Assembly (NCBI RefSeq): GCF_024139115.2
Contig: NC_085139.1
Span: forward strand, 5,365,533-5,429,532
Length of the DNA stretch: 64,000 nucleotides
Source of the DNA: Armigeres subalbatus
Lineage: Eukaryota; Arthropoda; Insecta; Diptera; Culicidae
Direction: 5' to 3'
Positions 23,002 through 33,452 of the stretch are shown here, piece after piece. The position numbers were made by a program, and so were the translations under genes. The notes beneath the pieces were generated by a model. The model ran no database searches. It had not been told where the DNA came from and saw nothing but the letters and a program-made list of their open reading frames with translations. Numbering within the stretch: the stretch's first letter is position 1; each line of letters opens with the position of its first letter.

Positions 23002-23279
23002 GTTCTCAACCTTTTCCTTCACTGGTTTCAGACGTTTGCATAGCTTGATGTACACCTTGGATTTTTTTATTTATCTAGAGGTATGTAAAAGTGATAATTT
23101 CGTATTCGATTCTCATGTGGCTTCTATCAAACCGATTGAATTTTCCTAAAATAATTTTGGGCTTCCGAAGAATGTACGTAATTCTACTTCGCTATTTTAA
23201 ACTTTGGTAACTGTTTAGGTTTAATTATAACACGAATGCGTTACGAATATAAAACGAAATTTTAGATACTTGCAATTAA
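23002..23279. other. No gene recognised
   Basis: AT-rich spacer between the foldback element and the 3' end of an I-like element. Confidence 0.35.
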
Positions 23280-24360
23280 AGCGTTAAAAAATGAAGATTT
23301 TTTTAAATCTTTCGTTTATTTGGAAGTCTCATTTGCCGTGAAGCGTTACGGAGCCGAAATCAGGTTTAACAATATATTTCTTGATTCTTATACATAGTGT
23401 TAGTTTTGGGGAACCGAAAGACTCGTGGTTTAGTCGAGGTTAGGGAATACAATAACACGGTAGGAAAGGAAAGGATTTTAGGGTACTTAAGTAATTACAA
23501 TGCTGATGCTCACAAAGTCCACATTCTTCGCGATGTTTCACATCTGTAACGGGACAAACAAACTTTTTTTGGGAGACAACGACGAGAGGAAGACATGCGG
23601 AAGAGATCAACGACAGACATTGAAATGTACAACAAGAGAAAGGCATTCGTAATGGGGTACGACAGACAAGAGAATGGGCAGTCAATAATTACAGTCTTCC
23701 ACCAGCAACTTTTAAAAATTGGTGGACCAGGGACATGTACTCAAGGTCAAGGCCCGACAACACTTTCCTAATAGGCTTTGGTTGTTTTCCTCGGACCCGG
23801 AGATCCCGGAGATGTTCAGTTAGCGCAGATCTGGGCCACGATGCTCCTCGCACGCCCACACGACATGATCGATGTCCTGATAATCCTCGCCGCAAACACA
23901 GAGATTACCTTCCGAGAGTCCCCCCCCTGAACAAATGTGCATTGAAAGTGTAGTGATTGGACATTAGACGACACATGGTTCGAATGAAGTCTCGTCCCAT
24001 ATTCAATTTGTTGAACCATGGACGCTTCGTCACCTCCGGGCGAATTGAATACAGCCATCTACCCAACTCTCCATCTGTCCATTTCTTTTGCCAGCTGTTC
24101 AAGGTTTCCTGGCGAACTAATGTGAAAAATTCAACGAAGGTAATTTTCCTATCGTAAATATCACCTTCCATAGCGCCCACCTTAGCAAAAGAGTCCGCTT
24201 TCTTATTTCCCGGGATCGAGCAATGAGAAGGGACGCAAGCCATGGTGATTGTGTAAGACCGTTGTGATAAGGCACTCAAAGCTTTCCGTATTCCATCCAG
24301 AAGATACGCTGAGTGCTTAACCGGTTTCATTGACCGAACAGCCTCCAAGGAACTTAGATT
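23280..24360 (-). pseudogene. I-like ORF2 RNase H end and 3' region
   Basis: The minus-strand frame 24348-23905 reads MEAVRSMKPVKHSAYLLDGI, then VPSHCSIPGNKKADSFAKVG and MCRLMSNHYTFNAHLF. This is the distal half of an RNase H domain (final acidic residue in KKADS) plus the conserved C-terminal block. It is the same family as 33824-34500. The minus-strand continuation (LAAQ-type tail, then untranslated) ends near 23280, where tcgtttatttggaagtctca parallels the 3' end at 33470. The upstream catalytic motifs are missing. Confidence 0.8.
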
Positions 24361-24889
24361 TTTTGATCCCTACAAGCACCCCTTAGCATAGCATAGCATA
24401 GTTATGGTGTACTTCGTAGATTGGACACTAGTGATACTCATGTTTTTCTTTTGAAATCCTTATTCAGATTGCTATCAGAAATCAAGGTGGGTGTGGTCCT
24501 TGATTTTAATCTAGGATAAAAATCACAAAAGCATGAGGATTACTACTCCTGGCCACGCCCATCTTCACCGTAACTTGGGAGGGGAAGGAAGTGTTGATGT
24601 AGTACTTACTTAACGAGAGGCCCCCGACTCAGCGACACCTTCATAAGTACCACGGAGTTGGATATTGGGGAAGGTATTCGTTGGGTCAGGATTTGCCTGT
24701 AGCTGACAATATGACCGTGGTAGATCTTACACCGTAACACACCACGCAAAGGTGTCTACCCAGCGTTACGGGGATCACATCTGGTGTTAGCAATGTTTCA
24801 CATAAAGCAAAAGCTTCGCATTGTAATTTGTTAACTAAAAATTATCTAATTTTGGAAGAACTCTTCGACAGTTCCACTGTAGAATCGAA
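24361..24889. other. Unassigned insert within I-like remnant
   Basis: It lies between RNase H (below 24348) and an ORF1 C-terminus (above 24890), both on the minus strand. It includes the short tandem agcatagcatagcatag at 24389-24403. No coding signal was recognised. Confidence 0.35.
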
Positions 24890-25406
24890 ATCATGTTACC
24901 CTTAATGACCAAGTTAGACATCGAAGGATACAAATGACTCGAGGAGGGGCATTTTTAAAGCCAGCTGCTTCAGGAGAGGAGTCAGAATAGCAAGAACAGT
25001 TTTGACCATGTTCTTCCATGGGGTCAGAAGCATCAAAGAAGTTGAGGGTGAGCTCCGCGATTCCAGAAAGTGTGAACATTGGAGCGCTCGAGAGTTCTTC
25101 TGCTCGCTCTTAATGCTCTCTTTTTGGCTGATAAATCGCAAAAATTGGGGCATCTGGGATTTTAGATGTTCCCGGAAGCGGTAGAAACTCTCGATCATCC
25201 CGATGTGTAACCACAAAAGCTGAACGTGTTTGAGTATTTCCATCCGCTTTGAATTTAACCATGTTGGATTGGGGCTCACTTTGCGGCTGTTTTCTAGGCT
25301 TTTTCGAGGGTCGCTGGCTCTGTTTTATTAGCTTCCTCGTTGAGCCATTAAAAACAAAGGGAACCCCATTTCCAACCTTAGGGCCTCCCAAAGATGGTGG
25401 TCGCAC
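24890..25406 (-). pseudogene. I-like ORF1 C-terminal part
   Basis: Reading down from 25406 gives GPKVGNGVPFVFNGSTRKL, a basic linker (RPSKKPRKQPQ) and NTQTRSAF. After a frame change it ends in NMVKTVLAILTPLLKQLALK and SFVSFDV near 24914. The ending parallels the plus-strand ORF1 tail at 30242-30622 (LAEIVSFDG). ORF1 products of this group bind element RNA. The copy is frameshifted. It faces the ORF1 at 25415 head to head. Confidence 0.7.
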
Positions 25407-25414
25407 ACGATTCT

Positions 25415-26354
25415 ACCATGCATCTTCTCCTGGGCCTTGGGTTGTTTACTTTCGGCAGAAAGTGAAAAGCCTAGATTTTCTCGGCATTAAGCGAGATTTG
25501 ACACGTCGTTTTCCGAAAACTGATTTCCATCAGGTAAATCGGAACAAACTACGCATAACCGCACCTACATACAAGGATGCAAACGAAATCGCTAAAGACA
25601 AGGCCTACAATGTTCAATATTTGGTTTATGTCCCCTCGCGGGAGGTCGAAATCGAAGGTGTGATAAACGCAGCGAGCCTGACCTGCAAGGATGTACTTGC
25701 AGGAAAAGGTCGTATTAAGAACGCCCTGCAATCTACTGTGGATATTCTGGATTGCAAAGAGTTGCATTCAGCAGCCATGGTAGATGGTAAGAAAGTGTAT
25801 TCTAAGTCAGGCTGACGTTCGCCGGTTCGATTCTCCCAAAATATGTAGATATTGAAAATATGTTATTTCCGGTGCGTCTTTTTGTGCCGAGGGTGTTCAA
25901 TTGTACCAACTGCAAACAGTTGGGGCACACTGCCGAGTTTTGCGACAACAAGCCCCGTTGTGGCAAATGTTTTGAAAAGCATAGGGAGGAGTCCTGTCAA
26001 CAACAAGCTACAAAGTGCGCTTATTGTGGCATGGATCCTCCCCATGGTTTGCAAGAATGCCCGGTGTACAAAAAGCGCACCCAAAAAGTGAAGCGCTCGT
26101 TGGTACAGCGCTCCAAGCAGTCGTATGCGGAAATGGTTAAGTCGCAAGACACATCCGCCACAACCACCGCCACGGCTGCTATTTCAGCTGCCGTTCGAGT
26201 AAGTGATTACTACGATTCTATTGCCACTGATGAATTGGACTCCGACGTAGCTGATATGGATGATTCTTCGGAGGTACACGTGCCCGAAAAGAGGAAGCAA
26301 CCGTCTTCCCCGGGATCGCGCCGTAAGAGAACAAAAGTCATCCATAAAAGCTGA
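25415..26354 (+). pseudogene. I-like ORF1 with CCHC zinc knuckles
   Basis: The frame 25415-25815 gives SSPGPWVVYFRQKVKSLDF, DLTRRFPKTDF and NKLRITAPTYKDANEIAKDK, the N-terminal ORF1 domain. A frameshift near 25812 changes to the frame reading LTFAGSILPKYVDIENM. It continues into knuckles CTNCKQLGHTAEFC, CGKCFEKHREESC and CAYCGMDPPHGLQEC, then a basic and serine-rich tail ending RKRTKVIHKS. The product would be a gag-like RNA-binding protein. The C-terminus resumes at 30200, beyond an inserted DNA transposon. The 5' end is truncated at the junction with the minus-strand ORF1 at about 25410. Confidence 0.85.
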
Positions 26355-26415
26355 GCGATTCCAAGCAACAGCATCAAAATTTAAGAAAATTTTTAATTCA
26401 TGATTTTCTATTGAG

Positions 26416-29400
26416 TTGAAACTTTGCACAGTTTTTCAATTTCATCTAAATCGTCATTTTTCGATATCAAATCTTCATATTGAGTCACGACTAACTTTTC
26501 AAAAGGGTGTATGTGAAAATGGTTCAAAAATATTTAAAAAGCTGCACAGCAAAAACGGAATGTTCGATTGTTATGATTTTTTCAGCAAAGTTAGACAACT
26601 AAATGGTGATTCTTAAGAAAATGTGCACAGTAAAAAAAAAATTTTTTTGCCTTTAAAAATAAAATTATCTCAAAACCCTATCTTTTTTCGAACGTAATTT
26701 TTTTAGGGAAAACGGTCCATTATATTAGCTATCTACCATAAAAATTTGGTGATGGTAAACTAATAAACAAAAAAGTTATGACATTTCAAACATTTCACAA
26801 TTTTCACATATAGTAAACCGTGTATTTTTTTTTTCAAGAATCGCAGTTTGATGCTGATTTTATTGTTAAGGGCCTTGCGTGAGTTAAACAAGTTGTTTGT
26901 ATGATATTCCATATTTATGTATTCATCGATATTATGTATATTATATGTATAAATATTATATGTATAAATAAATAAAAATGAATTAATATTATCCTAAGTA
27001 TTAAATTAAATGTGGCAGTTACACAATGTTGTTATAGAAACTCTAAGAGTTTTGGGTTTGAATTTTAGTATGGGTTATGATATCATGAAAACAGTTTATT
27101 AATACTTATTTTTTATTTATTTTATTCAAATTTTTTAAAATATCGAACACTTTTGAATTATTATCAGCACAGTTTGAGTATAGTTTTGCTTTAATTTTAT
27201 TTTCCGACAATGGAATGAAACAGTGAAATTTTTGGGTTCCTTGGATCGTTTTCGCGTTATTAAATTGCTCGCTGAGCTCTGAAGCCTTTATTTCGTACTC
27301 TTCAGTAGTAGTAAAACAAAATGATAATTTGGTTAAATCTTTTTCTTTTCTACGATTTGCCCAATCAAAAGTTCTTTCGCAGTTTTAATTGGATGCTCAC
27401 GTTCTTTGGCTAAACTTGCTCTTGTGGCCATGCGCTTTATTGTTCCTCCAATAGCATCACAAGGACCTTTGCCATGTGATGTAGCAAAAATGCCATTCTG
27501 CATCAATTCCGTACATTGATTTAAATTGACATAGGCTCGAAAAATTCTTACGATTTTTATACTGCGACGCTGCTCCATCAGACATGAAATATATCTTTTG
27601 ACTTCTTTATGCTTATCAACGCGTAAAAGTTAATCATTTTTTCAATGAACAAGTTTACGGATACTGAATCGTGTCTTAAATCTTCGGAAATTATAATAAA
27701 ACTTAAGTGTTCAATTAGCGTACTTCCATTAAAATAAATAACGAATGGATGAATTGTAGCTTGTTGTACATTCCAGTGATGGGACTGCACTTCATCTTGC
27801 AATACAAAGCTGTAATTTTCAGAAAAATCACAAATGACTAAAAATTCACCATTTTGTAATGTATTTTTCGTATTTTTTAAAAAGCTGGATTGTTCTGTTT
27901 TAATGAAATCGTGAGGAATTAAACTTTCTAATTTCAAGCAAAAATATGACACAAACTCATCTACAGGTTTTACAATAGTTTCTATGTCACACCTATCCGT
28001 GGTCACCCATTGCTCAAATGATAACTGATCAATATATTTTTCTTCAAACTCAGCGAATAAAGTATTTTCCAATGATGAAGAATCTGGACAATCCGAACAA
28101 GATCGTAGATAGCAATTTGATGTTGTATTTTCACACAAAAGACTACCAGTTAACATTTTAATATCCTTTGTTAAATTGATTCTTTTCAAACTATGTAAAA
28201 TAAGATTAATATTCTCATGGGTTGTGCACACACACATTATGTGTTCCTGAATTGGAAAGAAGCTTACATTGCCTTGGCCGAAGGCTTGCAAATGAGGAAA
28301 AACCTATTTTAATATTATCGTGAATTTCCTTGAAGCGTGTGTACGCTTCTTTCAAAGTCGTCATCATTAATCGTTTTTGGACGCTTTCCATCTTTTTTTA
28401 CTGATACATAATCTTTTTGACCAGGCATAGCTCGACTTACTTCATCATCTTCAAAATATTGAACTACTATTTCTTTTGTCTCATCTGTTAATGCAGTACT
28501 AGACCTAGTATTTTTGGTTGAAAGACAGTTATTCTTCAATTGTTTTGCCTCTTTTACTGTATTTCTATTGGTTTTGAACTCATCAATGGCATCCTGAATA
28601 GACCACGAACTTGGCAGCATCGACAAAATCAATAATTTTTCTTTCCTTGTCGTGGCTGCATTCGAGAACCTTTCCTTCATATTTATAATTACCTCATCGT
28701 AGTCTGTATTTTCCACATCATCAGGTCCTAATTTGAAGAGGTTTCTTCGTACAGCTTCGTTTATTTCACGGTATTTTTCTCCGGGTAATAAACGTAGTCC
28801 ATCTTACTCCATTTAATCGGAGTCACTTTTATCCCAGCTATGCCCTCGTTAAAGCGTTCGATGTTGACCTTTTGGATACACTCATCTTCCGATTGATTTG
28901 TTGAAACAGATTTCGCTGATGGTACGGTGGCAAGGCTCTCAGCACTTAATACTTCTGGTAATTCCTCAGTTGTTGTCGATACATCTGGCAATTCCTCAGT
29001 TGCTGTCGTTTTCGAACTTCCTGCGCTCTGCTCAACCGATGATATACAGATTGCTCTTTTGTCAACGTTTAGACGGCAGGACGTGCAAATGCGTAAATTT
29101 GTATTCAATGTGGACATTGGAGCATAACCAGTCGCTTTCAGTTTATCTATGGTGCTTTCGGTGAGATTTCGTAACTCTTTTGAACACTTTTTTCCATCAA
29201 ACGGCCTACAACAGTTGAGAAAGCGGCTACTCATGTTGTTCGTAATATTTCAATAAACAAAATCACTTTTAAGTTTTTACTGACTAGTTTGGTGTCATTT
29301 GCTTGACTGAAGAAAAAAATTACTATAAGATCTTTAACAACCTTAGTAGTAGTAATTTTTTGCTTTTTCGTGAGCATTGTCATGGTATGTTCCTATCATT

Positions 29401-30199
29401 CATTTGTTGTTGTTGAAGATACCCGTTTCCTCCCGATCATAAAGTCTATTCTCTAAGAGGTATATTTTTGCAGGTAAACTATAGACGTACACGTGTATAT
29501 AAATCTTTGATTTTGCAGCTTTTGTCTTAAAAATAACATTTCTGATATGTTTCTATCAACGTTATTATCAACAGGTTTCAACACTATTAAAAGAATTTTT
29601 CGCCAGTCACGTGCAATGAAAATTATGACACTATCAATACTTTTGATCACAACACTGGATCGTGTCTAAGTTTCTTATAGATGCTATGAATAATTAAATC
29701 AAAATATCATGAAAACAACTTGTTTAAATCACGTCCCTTAACAATAAAATCTGCATCAAACTGCAATTCTCGAAATAACTTACACAGAAAAAAATTGTGA
29801 AATGTTTGAAATGTCATAACTTTTTTGTTTATTAGTTTACCATCACCAAATTTTTATGGTAGATAGCTAATATAATGGACCGTTTTCCCTAAAAAAAATT
29901 ACGTTCGAAAAAAGATAGGGTTTTGAGATATTTGAGTTTTTGTGACAAAAATGATATTTTAAAGGCAAAAAAAAATTTTTTTTTACTGTGCGCATTTTCT
30001 TAAGAATCACCATTTAGTTGTCTAACTTTGCTGAAAAAATCATATCAATCGAACATTCCGTTTTTGCTGTGCAGCTTTTTAAATATTTTTGAACCATTTT
30101 CACATACACCCTTTGAAAAGTTAGTCGTGACTCAATATGAAGATTTGATATCGAAAAATGACGATTTAGATGAAATTGAAAAACTGTGCAGAGTTTCAA
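26416..30199. mobile_element. DNA transposon with inverted repeats of about 490 bp
   Basis: The left arm 26416-26908 and right arm 29703-30199 are reverse complements: ttgaaactttgcacag outside; ccgttttgctgtgcagc-type and catcaccaaatttttatgg blocks inside; aacaagttgtttgtatgata at the inner limit. The outermost 20-30 bp are eroded, so the exact ends and target duplication are uncertain. The element splits the I-like ORF1, whose C-terminus resumes at 30200. The interior (26909-29702) holds a decayed minus-strand transposase-like gene. Bases 26909-27330 and 29235-29702 are AT-rich with no coding signal. Confidence 0.85.
27333..29234 (-). pseudogene. Transposase-like gene, broken by frameshifts
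   Basis: Reading down from 29234, the N-terminus MSSRFLNCCRPFDGKKCSKE has paired cysteines (RICTSCRLNVDK further on) and a Ser/Thr/Glu linker. A second frame (28716-28315) has LSMLPSSWSIQDAIDEF and PGQKDYVSVKKDG. Across an apparent frame change come GTHNVCVCTTHENINLIL, VICDFSENYSFVLQDEVQ, HHWNVQQATIHPF and FIIISEDLRHDSVSV. After another shift come IYFMSDGAASQYKN and EWHF, and after a third ATSHGKGPCDAIGGTIKRMA. This motif order is that of a widespread uncharacterised animal family (Hydra, arthropods) that I regard as DDE-type transposases; the superfamily is not certain. Conserved Asp in DFSEN and SDGAA are candidate catalytic residues. At least three frame changes disable it. Confidence 0.75.
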
Positions 30200-30622
30200 A
30201 TATTTTCGAAATGGTCGCTCAGGATCGACTGACATGCCCCCGTGGAATGCCTCAGCTTGCCAAAATCTGAAGGTAATGAGGGATTATTTAAAATCCCGAA
30301 GCAATCTGTCTTCACTGCTCGTTTGGATCCTAGTTGCAGCAAGACATTCCCGCCATTGCATAAAACCGATGTTTCCAAGAAACATCCGGTTAGGAGAATC
30401 AATGAAAGAAAAAATGCAATTCGCACTTCCAGAAAAAATATTCCGTCCAAGCGAGGATTGATCTCCTTTAAGGACCTCGTGGACCGTTTTCTGAATTTGT
30501 TCAATATTCCGAATTCATTGAGGCCACTCATTGACCTCTTTATACCAACAGTAGAAAGTTATCTGAAGCAATTGACTGTTTCATGGCCCCTTCTTGCAGA
30601 AATTGTATCTTTCGATGGATAA
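30200..30622 (+). pseudogene. I-like ORF1 C-terminus, after the transposon
   Basis: The frame 30242-30622 reads MECLSLPKSEGNEGLFKIPK, a basic stretch, then KRGLISFKDLVDRFLNLF, and ends LLAEIVSFDG-stop. It is the continuation of ORF1 from 26354. The stop TAA (30620-30622) overlaps the start of ORF2 at 30615 in the string atggataa, suggesting coupled termination and re-initiation. In-frame stops upstream (before HAPVECLS) mark decay. Confidence 0.75.
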
Positions 30623-30659
30623 TACGGCCATGCAAGATACAATCACTGTGCTGCAGTGG
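30615..30659 (+). pseudogene. First 15 codons of I-like ORF2
   Basis: The ATG at 30615 gives MDNTAMQDTITVLQW, the usual opening of an I-type ORF2, where an endonuclease domain should follow with NCRSL. Instead the sequence switches at about 30660 to a minus-strand RTE fragment. The missing continuation, LKHKLDVFKFLIRNSDCDIF, is at 37410 on the opposite strand. Confidence 0.8.
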
Positions 30660-31105
30660 TATCATATGTGGCTTTGAAGTCGATGAATAGATGATGTGTG
30701 GGCACGTTGTTGTATTCGCGGCATTTCTGCGGTACTTGGCGAATGGCGAACACCTGGTCCGTGGTGGAGCGTTCGCCCATAAAACCCGGGTTTTACTGGT
30801 ACTGCCCCACGAACTCCCTTGCAATTGGTGCTAGTTGACGGCATAAAATTTGGGAGAGTACCTTGTAGGCAGCGTTCAGCACTGTGATTGCGTGGTAGTT
30901 GCTACAATCCAGTAAATCACCTTTTTGTAGATAGGGTACACTACACCATCCATCCACTCCTACGGCAAAACTTCCTCCTCCCAAACCTTGGTAATTACCC
31001 TCCTGGATTTCCTGGATATCCAGAGCCGGTAAAATTATGTCCTGCGCGTGTTCTCCCAGGTTCATCACTGAACCGCCAAACATCGTCACATCGGAATAAG
31101 ACAAA
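30660..31105 (-). pseudogene. RTE-like reverse transcriptase, N-terminal part
   Basis: Reading down from 31104, frames give DCSNYHAITVLNAAYKVLS, LAPIAREFVGQYQ, then AGFMGERSTTDQVFAIRQ and FIDFKATYDT near 30660. FIDFKxxYD is RT motif A with its catalytic Asp. The fragment ends exactly there, and the next residues (DRDQLWQLM) begin on the plus strand at 37411. At least one frame change lies near 30800. Confidence 0.82.
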
Positions 31106-31640
31106 AAGATTGATTATCCGATTTTGATAAAGCTCTACTATTCGAACGCAATACGCTCTACTATTGATAAAGCTCTACTATTCAAACGCAATATGGGTAT
31201 CTGATTACAGAAACATTTTCAGAACGGATTTTTGACCTGTAGCTACAGGTTAGCCGGAAAATTAGTTATAGATGTTTGGTAAATCATAAATTTCTATCAA
31301 ATTTCACGTTACAAACAATGATAAACAATGAAAAAAGCATTTTTAACATACCCTCGAAAAACCCGGAAAATCTCCAATGTTCGTAAATCGATGATTTAAG
31401 TAAAGGATAGAAAACTAGAAGAATTTCTACGTCCGATGGTTTCGGCTTTATCAAATTCGAATTATTATAAGCATTGAGTTTCGTCAAATTTTTGCCAATC
31501 TCAACTTTTTTGTGCAACCCCTGTATATACTTGACTTCTCTATGCAAAATTACTAACCCAAACCGGGTCTAGTCTCGAAACCAGTCAACTTCAGCATGAT
31601 CTGCTTTGTAGCAATGTATAATTTGCTGAGCTTTGCGCTG
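31106..31640. repeat. Tc1/mariner-like terminal fragment and AT-rich sequence
   Basis: Bases 31501-31530 read, on the minus strand, gtatatacaggggttgcaca followed by aaaaaagttg. This resembles the common insect Tc1/mariner-type end ggggttggacaaaa. I could not find the partner end. A 20-bp direct repeat gataaagctctactatt occurs at 31127 and 31164. No gene is seen. Confidence 0.4.
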
Positions 31641-32693
31641 CAGGTCTTCGCATGCACATCACAGCATTATAATCTCTGATTCTCCACTTAAATTCCAAGA
31701 TCCTCAACTCTCAAAAGTTCTATCAAAAACTTCTATCACATTTCTGAGTACAGGAAATCAAATTTTTCAGAAGTTGACTCCTAGTAATATCCTGGAATTT
31801 CGATCAGAATTGCAAAGTTTGATTAAGAATCTCATATTTTAAAAATGTTCTAAAATATTCGAATCTTGAACTAATAAAAAGGTCATTATTTCAATGTCCT
31901 TCTAGAATTTATTTGTTTTTCATCTTTTTGATATTACATAATATACATTGCGATGTTTCAAAGCCAGGTTATTATTTTTGAAATGCTGGCATGATGAAAC
32001 TCTAATGCCCAGGTAAATTCATAAAAAATATAGACCGGACCAGGAATCGAACCCAGCCTCCTTCACTGCTATTGCATCAGAAGACTAAAAGTTTCGGAAA
32101 CTATTTTATTTCCAACATCTCCATTTTTTTTCATTCCACCTCGAGCATCCGTGCGAGACGGTTGTAAGTCGGCGTACGGTCTGCTTCTCATTCGTTTTTT
32201 TTTTATACTGAAGTAAAGGTAGCGATTTTTTTTCCGAAAGATTTTTTTTCGAAAGTTTTTTCCGAAAGAAAGCAAAACTTTGCAGTTCCTTCGGCGTCCA
32301 TCGCAGGCGCAGGCATCATTATCCTACGCCAAAAGTCATCATCCATCGTGCGTCTCCTCCAACACAGACGCTGCCGTCCTGTCACCATCCATCCACTCAG
32401 TTGCAGTGTTGTGTGCAGCGAGAACACCAACAACAGCGTGGTTCGCTTCTACCGCACCACCGGCGAGTGTCTATACAGCCCAGTGTGTGCTGCCAGCACT
32501 GTTAGCCGGCGACACAGCAGTGTGAACGCAAGTATTTACTTGAGCTCCCTCTCATTGTTCCCCTCTCTTCTCCATCTTATTGGAATAGTTTTTTTTCTTT
32601 TTTACTCGTCTTCCCTGTCTCGTCTCGTCTCCACTTTTCCAAATCAATATTTTGTGAATGTGTGTTTTTTTTTTCTGTCCTTGTGAAAATTGT
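31641..32693. other. LINE-type 5' untranslated region (inferred)
   Basis: Bases 32280-32530 are GC-richer and repeat-free, and they precede the ORF1 start at 32962. That is the place and composition of a non-LTR 5' UTR. A tRNA-like B-box in minus orientation (ggttcgattcctggtc) lies at 32038-32056, probably a SINE remnant. The rest is AT-rich with nothing recognised. Confidence 0.35.
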
Positions 32694-32697
32694 TTAA

Positions 32698-32826
32698 CCC
32701 TTAAATGCGCCAAGTTGTTTTAAAACAACAAACCGGAAATACGTTCAATGTTAATAATTTCAATGGTTATTTACGTTAAAAATATTTCCGACGATTTCTA
32801 AAAAAATCGCCTTGCGCCTTTAAGGG
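32698..32826. mobile_element. piggyBac-like MITE, TTAA target
   Basis: TTAA occurs at 32694-32697 and 32827-32830. The ends are cccttaaatgcgccaag and, inverted, cccttaaaggcgcaagg. Length 129 bp. CCC-starting inverted repeats with a TTAA duplication are diagnostic of piggyBac-type insertion. It sits in the presumed 5' UTR of the ORF1 at 32962. Confidence 0.85.
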
Positions 32827-32961
32827 TTAATTTTAAAATAGATTGTGCCTTGCTGCAGCGGCGCATTTCGTGTCCGCAATGCACGAAGGCAAAAATGGCG
32901 GGGGTACTTCGTATACCATGTCTAATGTTTCGTTCATTCGGGTGTTCCAAACCAAAACGAA

Positions 32962-33452
32962 ATGGATACCAGTAACACTAAAATTTCCTCTACGAGCCCC
33001 CGTCCCAAGGTCTACCCTCACGACTCTAGTGGGCCGTATGTTGTTTTCTTTCGACCCAAAGGCAAACGTTTGAATATCAGCCAGATAAGCAAATATCTGG
33101 AAAAGTGATTCTCGTCTGTCAAGACCATCGACATGTTTGGATCCAGTAAACTTCGCGTCACGATCAGTGATCGCAAACAGGCCAACGAGATTGCCACCTG
33201 CGAGCTTTTCACTCTCGAATATAAGGTCTATTTACCGTTAGCAGTGTGTGAGTTCGCGGGGGTGGTGACGAAGGCGACGTTTTGAAACAAGGTTGTTTCG
33301 GTTGTTTCAAAAACGTTTCTTTGCCGCCTGTTGCGATACTGGATTGCAAACAAATATATTCGGTGTCGCAGGAGGGAGAGAAGCGGATTTATTCCCCGTC
33401 TGACTCTTTCTGCGTCACCTTTTCCGGGTCCGCACTTCCTGACTACGTAGTG
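32962..33452 (+). pseudogene. I-like ORF1 N-terminal part, second copy
   Basis: The ATG at 32962 opens MDTSNTKISSTSPRPKVYP, then SSGPYVVFFRPKGKRLNISQ, and meets a stop after SKYLEK (33104). Read-through continues FSSVKTIDMFGSSKLRVTIS and RKQANEIATCELFTLEYKVY. After a frame change come ILDCKQIYSV and SDSFCVTFSGSALPDYVVI, ending abruptly at the poly(T) of the minus-strand element at about 33450. It is the same domain order as 25415-25815, but more diverged. It is decayed and truncated before the zinc knuckles. Confidence 0.8.

Noticed and set aside
22052..23048. Frames of about 60-116 codons
   Set aside because: The same words occur inverted in both arms of the foldback element, so the frames are shadows of each other.
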